22,004 nt of DNA, from positions 1-22,004 of the forward strand of contig DEWY01000007.1 of the NCBI GenBank assembly GCA_002363865.1, given 5' to 3'. Shown piece after piece: positions 7,846 through 14,451 of this stretch. Position 1 is the first letter of the stretch; each line of letters opens with the position of its first letter. The DNA comes from Caulobacteraceae bacterium UBA3198 (lineage in GTDB: Bacteria > Pseudomonadota > Alphaproteobacteria > Caulobacterales > Caulobacteraceae). The notes below the pieces were generated by a model that searched no databases, was not told the origin of the DNA, and saw only the letters and a list, made by a program, of their open reading frames with translations. The position numbers and the translations under genes were made by a program.

Positions 7846-8425
7846 AGCAGTTTCCAAGCCGCCTGACTCGGGGGGATTCCCTTGAGGCGGCGAGTCTGAC
7901 TCACGCTGGCTGCCGGTGAGGGAGGCCGGTGGCGATGGGCAAGCCGCTGCCGGTGGATCTTCGGGAGCGGGTGGTGGGGGCGGTCGACGAGGGGCAGTCG
8001 CGCCGCAAGGAGGCCGAGCGGTTCGGAGTCAGCATCTCCAGCGCGATCCGCTGGACCAGCCTGCGGCGGCGGACGGGCGAGGTGCAGCCCAAGCGCCAGG
8101 GGCGACAAGCGCTCGGGAAGGATCGAGGCGCATAGGCCGCTGATCCTGTCGCTGGTGGCGGCCAAGGCCGACATCACCCTGGCGGAGTTGCGCACGGCGC
8201 TCGCCGAGCGGGGCATTGCCGTGGCGATCTCCACGCTCTGGCGGTTCTTTGAGCGTCACCGGATCACGCTCAAAAGAAGACCGGGCATGCTCCGAAAAGC
8301 CGCCGCCCGCACCGTCGCCGCCCTCGATCGCGCCATCGTCGAGGCCATCGACACCTTCACCCCCACCGAGTGGGCCAACTACTTCGCCGCCGCCGGATAC
8401 GATGCGACGTGATCGGAATCTGCTC
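7845..8425 (+). mobile_element. Internally deleted IS630-family relic
   Basis: A 581-bp element with matching ends: left GAGCAGTTTCC and right, read as reverse complement, GAGCAGATTCC. It is flanked by TA at 7843-7844 and 8426-8427. The termini and target duplication are intact, but the transposase inside lacks the catalytic domain, so the unit could only move if a full-length relative supplies transposase. It differs from the IS630 element at 6515-7673 in both ends and protein. Confidence 0.8.
7935..8412 (+). pseudogene. IS630-type transposase, DDE core deleted and frameshifted
   Basis: The first part, MGKPLPVDLRERVVGAVDEG and AERFGVSISSAIRW, is the helix-turn-helix N-terminus of an IS630 transposase. 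A frameshift near 8100 moves the coding to RSGRIEAHRPLIL, ADITLAELRTALAERGIAV and ISTLWRFFERHRITLK. It then jumps directly to the extreme C-terminus, LRKAAARTVAALDRAIV and FTPTEWANYFAAAGYDAT. The catalytic region, normally about 150 residues between these two parts, is absent. It cannot encode an active transposase. Both flanking termini are retained, so this is a deletion inside an inserted element. Confidence 0.8.
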
Positions 8426-9168
8426 TAGGCGGGTGGGCGCTTTGTGAACTGCCTGATGCGATCGACCATGTCCGGTCCTGCGCCCTGGCTTCGATAAACC
8501 TCGTGCGCCAAGCCGGCCGGCTGTGACAGGCCATCGGTTTCGGTCAGCAGCCGCTTGTTCGCGGCATGGCTGAATGACGAGTTGGTGAGAATTTCAGAGG
8601 TGAGGCTGTCCACGGCCGCTTCGAACTCAGCATCGGTCACGCACGCGTTGGCGAGGCCGATGGCCTCGGCTTGCCGTCCTGAATAGGTACGGCAGGTGAA
8701 CATCATCTCGCGTGCCTTGTAGGTTCCCACCCGGCGCGGTAGCCGCTGGCTGAGGCCCCAGACCGGCGTCAAGGCCCATTTGGCGTGGGTGTCGGCGAAT
8801 TTGGCGGATTCGGCCGCAAGAATGATGTCGCCAGCCAGGGCAAGCTCCAGGGCGCCGGTGTAGCAATGGCCGTGCACAGCGCAGACGACCGGCGAGGTAA
8901 GCTCGGCGAGGCGTTGGATGACATGCGACTGATAGTTAGGCCGGGGAAGTTTCTCGCCCTCGGCGATGTCGCCGAGATCGTGGCCCGCCGAGAAGCACCG
9001 CCCGGCGCCGCGCAGCACGACGACGCCAACCGGCGCCGCCTCCAGGTCGGCAACGTGGGCCTCGAGCGCCTTGAACAGATCGACATTCAGCGCGTTGAGC
9101 TTGTCCGGCCGGTTCAGCGTCAGCTGGCAGACGCCGTCCAGGTCAGAGCGGAGCACGAGATCATCCAT
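8425..9168 (-). CDS. Crotonase-family (enoyl-CoA hydratase/isomerase-like) protein
   Basis: A 247-residue crotonase-fold enzyme acting on acyl-CoA thioesters. The first oxyanion-hole segment is FSAGHDL (59-65) and the second is HGHCYTGALELALAGD, with one catalytic-type Glu at 108. In the position of the second hydratase Glu (rat Glu164, sequence GQPE) this protein has His128 (FADTHAKW), so it is probably not a standard enoyl-CoA hydratase and could be an isomerase, hydrolase or lyase of the family. It is the last gene of a minus-strand group with the MBL hydrolase (48 bp upstream) and acyl-CoA dehydrogenase. Its TAG stop is the CTA at 8425-8427, whose TA is the target duplication of the adjacent IS relic; the stop is unaffected. 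Confidence 0.9.
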   Translation of the reverse strand: MDDLVLRSDLDGVCQLTLNRPDKLNALNVDLFKALEAHVADLEAAPVGVVVLRGAGRCFSAGHDLGDIAEGEKLPRPNYQSHVIQRLAELTSPVVCAVHGHCYTGALELALAGDIILAAESAKFADTHAKWALTPVWGLSQRLPRRVGTYKAREMMFTCRTYSGRQAEAIGLANACVTDAEFEAAVDSLTSEILTNSSFSHAANKRLLTETDGLSQPAGLAHEVYRSQGAGPDMVDRIRQFTKRPPA

Positions 9169-9216
9169 TGAGTTCTATCCGATGTTCTTTTTCAAGGTTG
9201 TCGTCCTCTCCCGAAG

Positions 9217-10098
9217 TCAGGCAGCGGGGGCGTCCATCGCCTCGGCGTCGAAGCGGAACCCGGCGCCCTCCCGCATTATGTATCCCGCCGTCGGCGCCGC
9301 GTAGTGAGTGCCGATCACCAGAATGGGTTTGTCGGCCCATTCGGCGAACAGTCGCGCGCGCGTCGCCGCCGCCGCTCTCGGATCGCTGTCGAAGGGCGGC
9401 GACCAATGCGGATGGGCCATCTGGCACGGATGGTGGCTCATGTCGCCGGTGATGACCGCCGATTCACCGTTGGACTCGATCATCACACTGACATGGCCAG
9501 GCGTATGTCCGGTGCTGGGCGTGAGCCGGAGGTGGGGCGAGATGCGGTGATCCATTTCGACGAACTCGGCCAGCCCCGCGTCGAGGATGGGCTGTACCGA
9601 GTCCGACAGGATCGTTTGCTGTTCCTCGTCGCCTTCTGTGCTCCAGTGGGCGAATTCGGTCTTGCCGAACAGGTAGCGGGCATTTGGAAACGTCGGAACC
9701 CATGCGCCGTCCTCAAGCTTGGTGTTCCAGCCCACATGATCCACATGCAGGTGGGTGCAGATCACGGCATCGACACTCTCCTGCGACCAGCCGACCTCGG
9801 CCATGGACTGCAGGAAGCCGGTGGCCAACGGCTGTCCACGCAGAATGGACCGGGGTCGATCGTTTCCGATGCAGGTATCCACCACCAGCCGTAGGCCCGG
9901 CGCATCCACCAGCAGCGCGTGGATGGACAGCAGCAGCTGATCCTGCTCGTTGACGAAATTCGGGTACAACCACGGGATGGCTCGCAACGCCTCGGGCGTC
10001 GCTTCAGCCAGAAAGGGGTCGGCTCGATTGTATGGGATCGGAATCTGGAGTTCCACGATCCGGGTGATCTTCACCGCCCCAACTTGCCAACTCAGCAT
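9217..10098 (-). CDS. Metallo-beta-lactamase-fold hydrolase
   Basis: A 293-residue MBL-fold metal-dependent hydrolase with the full two-zinc ligand set: the HxHxDH motif at 116-121 (HLHVDH), His202 in TPGH, Asp219 in TGDM and His265 in GTHY. No signal peptide is apparent, so it is probably cytoplasmic. The start follows a strong ribosome binding site (GGGAGG). The layout is that of the broad lactonase/esterase-like MBL group; the sequence does not tell whether the substrate is a lactone, thioester or other ester. It lies between acyl-CoA dehydrogenase and crotonase genes on the same strand, so hydrolysis of a CoA-thioester or ring lactone in a catabolic pathway is plausible. That role is inferred from neighbours. 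Confidence 0.9.
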   Translation of the reverse strand: MLSWQVGAVKITRIVELQIPIPYNRADPFLAEATPEALRAIPWLYPNFVNEQDQLLLSIHALLVDAPGLRLVVDTCIGNDRPRSILRGQPLATGFLQSMAEVGWSQESVDAVICTHLHVDHVGWNTKLEDGAWVPTFPNARYLFGKTEFAHWSTEGDEEQQTILSDSVQPILDAGLAEFVEMDHRISPHLRLTPSTGHTPGHVSVMIESNGESAVITGDMSHHPCQMAHPHWSPPFDSDPRAAAATRARLFAEWADKPILVIGTHYAAPTAGYIMREGAGFRFDAEAMDAPAA

Positions 10099-10220
10099 CG
10101 CGGCCTCCCTTTGGTCATGGTCGTGGACCGCATCGCGGCGGAAGAAATCGACGCTGAAAAATTGTCCAACCGCAGCTGACGCTTAAGCCTCTGCTCGCCG
10201 CTCGCGGATTCTGCCACGCT

Positions 10221-10236
10221 CACTCGCTCACTCGCT
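10221..10236. repeat. Tandem CACTCGCT x2 at the end of the ACAD gene
   Basis: Two perfect copies of CACTCGCT adjoin, preceded by a partial copy (CACGCT). The repeat touches the acyl-CoA dehydrogenase stop codon (10236-10238). It lies in the 137-bp gap before the MBL-fold gene, which holds no other recognisable gene. Confidence 0.5.
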
Positions 10237-11438
10237 CAGTTGACTGCGGACAGATCGGGCAACCCCAGGATCCGCTTGGAGATGATGTTATTCTGCACTT
10301 CCTGGCTGCCGCCATAGATCGTGCTAGCCTTACCGCCCAGCCAGCCGCGCACGGCGTCCAGCTCCGCGGGGGTGAAATCCTCGCCCGCCCAGCCTAGGCC
10401 CTGGTGACCCATGATCTCGAGCGTCAGTTCGGCCCGGTCCTGAGTCCAGCGGGTGCCGGCGTTCTTCATGATCGAGGTCGCCGCCGACGGGCCGGCGTTG
10501 CCCTTGGCTTCCGCCATCGCCCGCATCGCCGTCTGCTGGAAGGCGCGCCCGTCCATCTCGTTTGAAACGATCCGGGTCCGCAGGTCGCTGTCGGCCAGGC
10601 GACCGTGCGCGTCGACGCCGACATAGGCCTTGTCGAGATCTGGAAGGGCCGCAGTGCCGCCGAGGGCGTTTCCCATACTCGAAATGCTGGAGCGCTCGTG
10701 CTGCAGGAGCCGCTTTCCGATTGTCCAGCCGGCGTTCAGGGGACCCACCAGATCCTTCTTCTCGGCGCGCGCGTCCGTCAGAAAGGTTTCGCAAAACGGC
10801 GAGCTGCCGGCGATCAGCTTGATCGGCCAAACTTCGACGCCTGGCTGGCGCATGGTGAAGAGCACGAAGGAGATGCCTTCATGCTTCTTCGTGGGATCGC
10901 TTCGAACAAGACAGAAGCACCAGTCAGCCCATTGGGCGCCCGATGTCCAAATCTTCTGGCCGTTGATCCGATAGTGGTCGCCCATGTCCTCGCATCGCGT
11001 CTGCAGGGAGGCCAGATCAGAGCCGGCCCCGGGCTCGGAGTAGCCTTGGCACCACTGAACTTCGCCGCGGCAGATCGGCGGAATGTGCTCCAGCTTCTGT
11101 TCTTCAGTGCCGTACTCGAGCAAGGTCGGTCCGAACATCATGACGCCCATTCCCCCGATCGGGTTGTAGGCTCCAGCGCGCGAAAATTCCTGGTGGATAA
11201 CTCGGGCGTGGGCCGAAGAAAGCCCCGCACCGCCGTATTCGGCAGGCCACGTCGGCGTCCCCCAACCCTTTCCGCCGACCGCCTTGCGCCAGGCGACCTG
11301 TTCCTCGGTCGGCTGCAGACGCTCTTCAAGCCCGGTCGGATTGCTCAGACCCTTCAAGTCCGAAGGGAAGTTGACTTCGACCCAGGCCCGCACGTCCTGA
11401 CGAAAGGCCTCGATCGTCTGATCTGCGGCGTCAGCCAT
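10236..11438 (-). CDS. Acyl-CoA dehydrogenase
   Basis: A 400-residue FAD-dependent acyl-CoA dehydrogenase, introducing an alpha-beta double bond into an acyl-CoA. Family motifs are present in order: WCQGYSEPGAGSDLASLQT (flavin/substrate loop), INGQKIWTSGAQWADW, and near the C-terminus WLGGKASTIYGGSQEVQNNI. In the IYGGSQE motif the YEGT-type Glu of MCAD is not present, as in several bacterial FadE-like paralogues acting on bulky substrates, so the catalytic base must lie elsewhere. I chose the ATG at 11436-11438 because MADAADQTIEAFRQDVRAW is a typical start and GGAG sits 11 bases before it; an upstream ATG-like extension to 11498 is possible. It is probably co-transcribed with the downstream MBL hydrolase and crotonase. 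Confidence 0.93.
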   Translation of the reverse strand: MADAADQTIEAFRQDVRAWVEVNFPSDLKGLSNPTGLEERLQPTEEQVAWRKAVGGKGWGTPTWPAEYGGAGLSSAHARVIHQEFSRAGAYNPIGGMGVMMFGPTLLEYGTEEQKLEHIPPICRGEVQWCQGYSEPGAGSDLASLQTRCEDMGDHYRINGQKIWTSGAQWADWCFCLVRSDPTKKHEGISFVLFTMRQPGVEVWPIKLIAGSSPFCETFLTDARAEKKDLVGPLNAGWTIGKRLLQHERSSISSMGNALGGTAALPDLDKAYVGVDAHGRLADSDLRTRIVSNEMDGRAFQQTAMRAMAEAKGNAGPSAATSIMKNAGTRWTQDRAELTLEIMGHQGLGWAGEDFTPAELDAVRGWLGGKASTIYGGSQEVQNNIISKRILGLPDLSAVN

Positions 11439-11516
11439 TACAAAAACTCCATTGTTTGAAGAGACGCGATCAGTTTCCAACTTGGCTAGAACGGCCACGT
11501 TTAGATTGCGTAGTTA

Positions 11517-11947
11517 TCAGAAGGCGCTCCTGTATGGTTCTGCCACGTTGTCGTGGCAGATCCAGTTCCATTCCTGCTCGCCCAAGCCCTTGGTGTGCTC
11601 TTCGAGCATGGTCTGCGACAAGGGGCAGGTTGAATCGGAACGCGGGAAATCGTTCGCCCACATCAGTCGCCGGGCATTGCACATGTCCTTCATCCTGAAC
11701 GCCACCCAGCCATTCTGGCAGCCGCGAATGCGCCGCGCGCCGTGATCTGCAGTGGGTCTTTGCCGGCGGCGACGACCGGCCCCGTTGGCATCGGCGAGGC
11801 TAGTCCTTCGATAACAAAGGCATCGCCGATCTTGTTGAGCCGCTCCATCCGCGGTGCTCGATCACGAAACTTCGGATCGATGTAGTCGACGTAGCAATGT
11901 TGCGGCTCGGTAATGTGGGAGTCAGCGGATATGGGCTTCTTCATCAT
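11517..11947 (-). pseudogene. Amidohydrolase (Amidohydro_2-like), middle deleted
   Basis: The 5' part from the ATG at 11947 reads ISADSHITEPQHCYVDYIDP and KFRDRAPRM, the N-terminus of the amidohydrolase/decarboxylase-like TIM-barrel family (metal-binding start D-x-H). It continues to about PLQITARG. The other part, in a different frame and ending at 11517, reads AFRMKDMCNARRLMWANDFP, RSDSTCPLSQTMLEEHT and EQEWNWICHDNVAE, the C-terminal end of the same family. These proteins usually have 350-420 residues; about 250-270 central residues are missing and the join is out of frame. It would have been the first gene of the minus-strand catabolic operon, 78 bp before the acyl-CoA dehydrogenase start, so its promoter may still drive the downstream genes. 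Confidence 0.75.
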
Positions 11948-12091
11948 CTATATCCAAGCCCGCGTCGTTTCAGAGAAGCGTCCTCGCCGCGCCTGCGCTT
12001 GTGCGCGCGCAGCATTGACGGATGGCCGCCGCTTCTTGCTGTCTGGTCCAAGCGCGGTCGCTTGGCGATCACCCATCGTGTACGAGCGCAA

Positions 12092-12126
12092 AATACATAT
12101 CTGTTAGCCCGAAACTACTATGTATT
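12092..12126. promoter_or_regulatory. Inverted repeat in AT-rich island, possible operator
   Basis: AATACATA (12092-12099) and its exact complement TATGTATT (12119-12126) are separated by 19 bases. They stand in an AT-rich patch (through ATTAAATGACATGG) that contrasts with the GC-rich surroundings, as a promoter would. There is no gene close on either side to assign it to; it points toward the minus-strand amidohydrolase remnant (start at 11947) or toward a plus-strand transcript ending at the terminator at 12581. Confidence 0.35.
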
Positions 12127-12544
12127 AAATGACATGGTGAGCTTGGCCGCCCTCCGCGGGTCCCGTGCTCACCGCCGGTCGCGACGGGCCAACTTGCCAT
12201 ATATGGGGGTATGCCGGCTTGCCGGGACGAACGCCTGCGAGGGGCCTTCAAAGAGAGGGTGGTTTGCAAGATGGCTCGACCTGCAGGGTTTCGCCCCAGG
12301 GGCCGGACGACCACGCCACCAAACACTCACGCTTCGTTTTGGCCATTTCAACAACCGACCAAAACTCTCAGTGCTGATCCTCATCATGAGGTCATTTATC
12401 GTATTGCGACTTACGAGAATGACGTGTACCAGCCATCAGCCGATGAGGCTCGCACGGTATTCGGCTTTTCGTCTCTGAGAGCACGCACTGCGGCCCCATC
12501 CTGCCCAAAGCTCCAGCCTACCTCCCGGGGCCCAGGGCAGCTTA

Positions 12545-12581
12545 GGCGGCGCGGAAGACCGGCCGTGCCGCCCTTTTTTTT
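12545..12581 (+). terminator. Strong orphan intrinsic terminator
   Basis: A 10-bp stem, GGCGGCGCGG (12545-12554) with CCGTGCCGCC (12563-12572), one G-U pair, an 8-base loop, and then C followed by eight T. The T-run is on one side only, so it works on the plus strand. No recognisable plus-strand gene lies upstream within 500 bp. Confidence 0.85.
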
Positions 12582-12738
12582 GGCAGGTGTGCATTGGCGT
12601 ATTCGCTCCTCACGATTCGCGAAATCGCATTCGGTTCTGAAGCCGCAATGGCATAGATTTCGCGACCTTCGAGGTCCCGGGAGGCGGCAAATGAGTGGAC
12701 CTGGGGCGTCTTCCTGGGTCCGTACAAACCCTTGGCGG

Positions 12739-13344
12739 TGTATAGACCGGTGACAAGCGGACAGTTGTTGGGGGACTTTGTAGACACTTCTGGCATGCAG
12801 CGGAGGAGCTCATGCCTTTCCAGGAGTGTTCGCTGATGTCGCGTCTAGAGGAGTTCTGCCGCCCGGCGTTGGTGCCTGGAGCGAACGTGCGTTCGCTGTG
12901 CCGGGGCTGGGGCGTGAGCCCGACGACGGCCCAGATGTGGCTCGGCCGTTTCGGATGCGAGGGAACGGCGGGTCTTGCGGACCGGTCTCGCCGGCCGCGC
13001 GGCATTCCTCTGCGCAGCCCAGAGGCGGTGGAGCTGGCCCCCTCCAGCCGCTACGCTCCCAGAGCCAGGACCATGCTCGAAGCGGTTGAACCGCTCGAGT
13101 ACGAGCCGCAGTCCCACGTCCGTACCGTCAGCGCCGCCGGCCGGTTCACCTTCAAGGGCCGGCGCATCGACTGCTCCCACGCCTTTGCGGGCAAGCGCGT
13201 CGCTCTACGACCCACACAGACCGCAGGGGTCTTCGACTTCTGCTACAGAACCACATCCTCTCACAGATCGACCTGCGAGAGGGCCACATCAAAACCGTAC
13301 ACCATGTCCCCTAACAGCCGTCCATCTTGTCCCCGGTCTGAACA
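12739..13344 (+). mobile_element. IS481-family relic with both ends, core deleted
   Basis: The ends are inverted repeats that start TGT: left TGTATAGACCGGTGACAA, right (reverse complement) TGTTCAGACCGGGGACAA, 15 of 18 identical, with further similarity inward (GTTGGGGGAC versus GTTAGGGGAC). TGT...ACA termini are usual for IS481. At 606 bp it is roughly half the usual length. Flanks share GGCG on both sides, but I cannot define an exact target duplication. Confidence 0.7.
12812..13314 (+). pseudogene. IS481 transposase lacking the DDE core
   Basis: The ATG follows a good ribosome binding site (GGAGGAG). The N-terminus, MPFQECSLMSRLEEFCRPAL then GANVRSLCRGWGVSPTTAQM and GLADRSRRPRG, is the IS481 helix-turn-helix domain. 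At about residue 75 (PEAVELA) it passes in frame to the C-terminal domain, PSSRYAPRARTMLEAVEPLE, FTFKGRRIDCSHAFAGKRVA and ALRPTQTAGVFDFCYR. The catalytic core of about 200 residues is missing. A further one-base shift near 13240 moves the true end (ILSQIDLREGHIKTVHHVP) into another frame, stopping at 13312-13314; in the original frame translation runs on to 13387. It might still make a small DNA-binding protein, but this is unproven. Confidence 0.7.
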
Positions 13345-13530
13345 GGCGACCGACCAGGTCAATGCGAGCGGCCTACCGGGCTGTTGAAGAAGTTGCCCAG
13401 GGGCGAGCGGTTAGGCGACTTCGTCGCCACTTGGAAGATGATTTCACCGGTGAGCGATCGGTCGGGCTGGGCCCAACAGCCGCTTCATCCCCGGTGACGT
13501 GACGGTGTGGATGATCTCCAGGCGGCGCGA
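13345..13530. other. Spacer between IS481 relic and IS66
   Basis: About 190 bp with no recognised gene. One frame reads VEEVAQGRAVRRLRRHLEDD, which looks coding-like but cannot be assigned. The segment ends at the IS66 target site. Confidence 0.4.
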
Positions 13531-13538
13531 GGAGGTAT
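13531..13538. repeat. IS66 target-site duplication, left copy
   Basis: GGAGGTAT immediately before the left IS66 end; an identical copy follows the right end at 16077-16084. Eight bases is the duplication length known for IS66. Confidence 0.9.
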
Positions 13539-13605
13539 GTACGCGTCCGCTGATGACCGCCCGTTGAGGGCGAGGGCTGAAGTCTAAGTTCCGGGCGTGG
13601 GCGGC

Positions 13606-14040
13606 ATGGTGTCCATTGAGGGCTTAGTGGACACGATGTCGGCGTTGGTTAGCGTGGATCCTGATGCGACCGGCAAGGCCCGCAGAAGGCGGCGTCGCAC
13701 ATGGAGCGATGAGGAAAAGCGGCAGCTGGTGGCGCTGACGTACGAGGCGGGGACCTCGGTGTCGATCGTGGCTCGGCGCTACGACCTCAATGCCAATTTG
13801 CTGTTCACCTGGCGCCGTGAGGCCCGGCGGGCAGGACAGATGACCGGCGCGACGGAGTCGGCCGCGGCGCCAACCTTTGCGCCGATTGAGGTGATACCGG
13901 ATCAAGGGGCGCGGTTGTGTGCGAGCCCCGAGGGGCAGATCGTGATCGAACTTCCCGGGGGCGCCAAGGTCCGGGTCGAAGGCGTGGTGAACGAGTTGGC
14001 CTTGGTCAAGGTTCTCTCGGCCCTGAGGGCGGCGTCTTGA
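13606..14040 (+). CDS. tnpA: IS66 accessory protein TnpA
   Basis: A 144-residue IS66 Orf1 protein, a helix-turn-helix accessory factor needed with TnpB for IS66 transposition. RRRRRTWSDEEKRQLVALTY and VSIVARRYDLNANLLFTWRR form the HTH region typical of the family; the C-terminal part (IVIELPGGAKVRVEG) is also characteristic. The start is uncertain: ATG 13606 gives 144 residues, ATG 13636 gives 134 and is closer to the conserved part. An inverted repeat, GTGTCCA (13609-13615) with TGGACAC (13628-13634), lies between the two candidates and would be a leader hairpin if translation begins at 13636. The stop overlaps the tnpB start. Confidence 0.88.
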   Translation: MVSIEGLVDTMSALVSVDPDATGKARRRRRRTWSDEEKRQLVALTYEAGTSVSIVARRYDLNANLLFTWRREARRAGQMTGATESAAAPTFAPIEVIPDQGARLCASPEGQIVIELPGGAKVRVEGVVNELALVKVLSALRAAS

Positions 14041-14390
14041 TTTCGCCCGCTCCAGGCGTGCGTGTTTATCTGGCGACCACACCCTGCGACATGCGCAAGG
14101 GCTTTGACGGCTTGGCCGCTCAGGTCCAGTCGGTGTTGAAGGCCGATCCGTTTTCCGGGGCGCTGTTTGTCTTCCGCGGCAAGCGCGGCGACTATCTGAA
14201 AATCCTCGCCTGGGACGGCAGCGGCATGTGCCTTTCTGCGAAGCGGCTTGAGAGTGGACGATTCGTATGGCCGCCGATTGTCGAGGGGCGACTACAGCTG
14301 ACCGCGGCGCAATTAGCCCTCCTCTTGGAGGGCATCGACTGGCGCAGGACGGTTGCGGCTGAGCCTGTGCGGCGTCCAGAAATGGTCTGA
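14037..14390 (+). CDS. tnpB: IS66 accessory protein TnpB
   Basis: A 117-residue IS66 Orf2 protein. The hallmark YLATTPCDMRKGFDGLAAQV and FVFRGKRGDYLKILAWDGSG sequences identify it clearly. I chose TTG at 14037-14039, which overlaps the tnpA stop (TTGA), because the conserved sequence begins directly after it and translational coupling through a 4-base overlap is usual for this pair. The frame is open further upstream inside tnpA, but that part has no family character. Confidence 0.88.
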   Translation: MISPAPGVRVYLATTPCDMRKGFDGLAAQVQSVLKADPFSGALFVFRGKRGDYLKILAWDGSGMCLSAKRLESGRFVWPPIVEGRLQLTAAQLALLLEGIDWRRTVAAEPVRRPEMV

Positions 14391-14451
14391 TAACCGGCTG
14401 AACCCAGACGACTATCATCGATGTGAGACCAGGCGTTTGCTATAAGTCTGC

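Larger units (their letters stand above)
11948..12738. other. Non-coding stretch of 0.8 kb
   Basis: I find no recognisable protein in either strand. Open frames here lack family motifs and look like chance. The stretch holds an AT-rich island near 12090-12135, with an inverted repeat, and a strong plus-strand terminator near 12545-12581. It borders the truncated amidohydrolase gene on the left and an IS481 relic on the right, so it may be a degraded gene region or contain a small RNA. Confidence 0.5.

Noticed and set aside
10605..11459. Plus-strand open frame of 284 codons opposite acyl-CoA dehydrogenase
   Set aside because: Antisense of a convincing acyl-CoA dehydrogenase, no motifs.
12211..12753. 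Plus-strand open frame of 180 codons in the non-coding stretch
   Set aside because: Arg/Pro-rich translation without motifs, and a strong terminator at 12545-12581 lies inside it.
12739..13350. Target-site duplication for the IS481 relic
   Set aside because: Flanks share only GGCG, and the alignment is offset by one base, so no duplication can be claimed.
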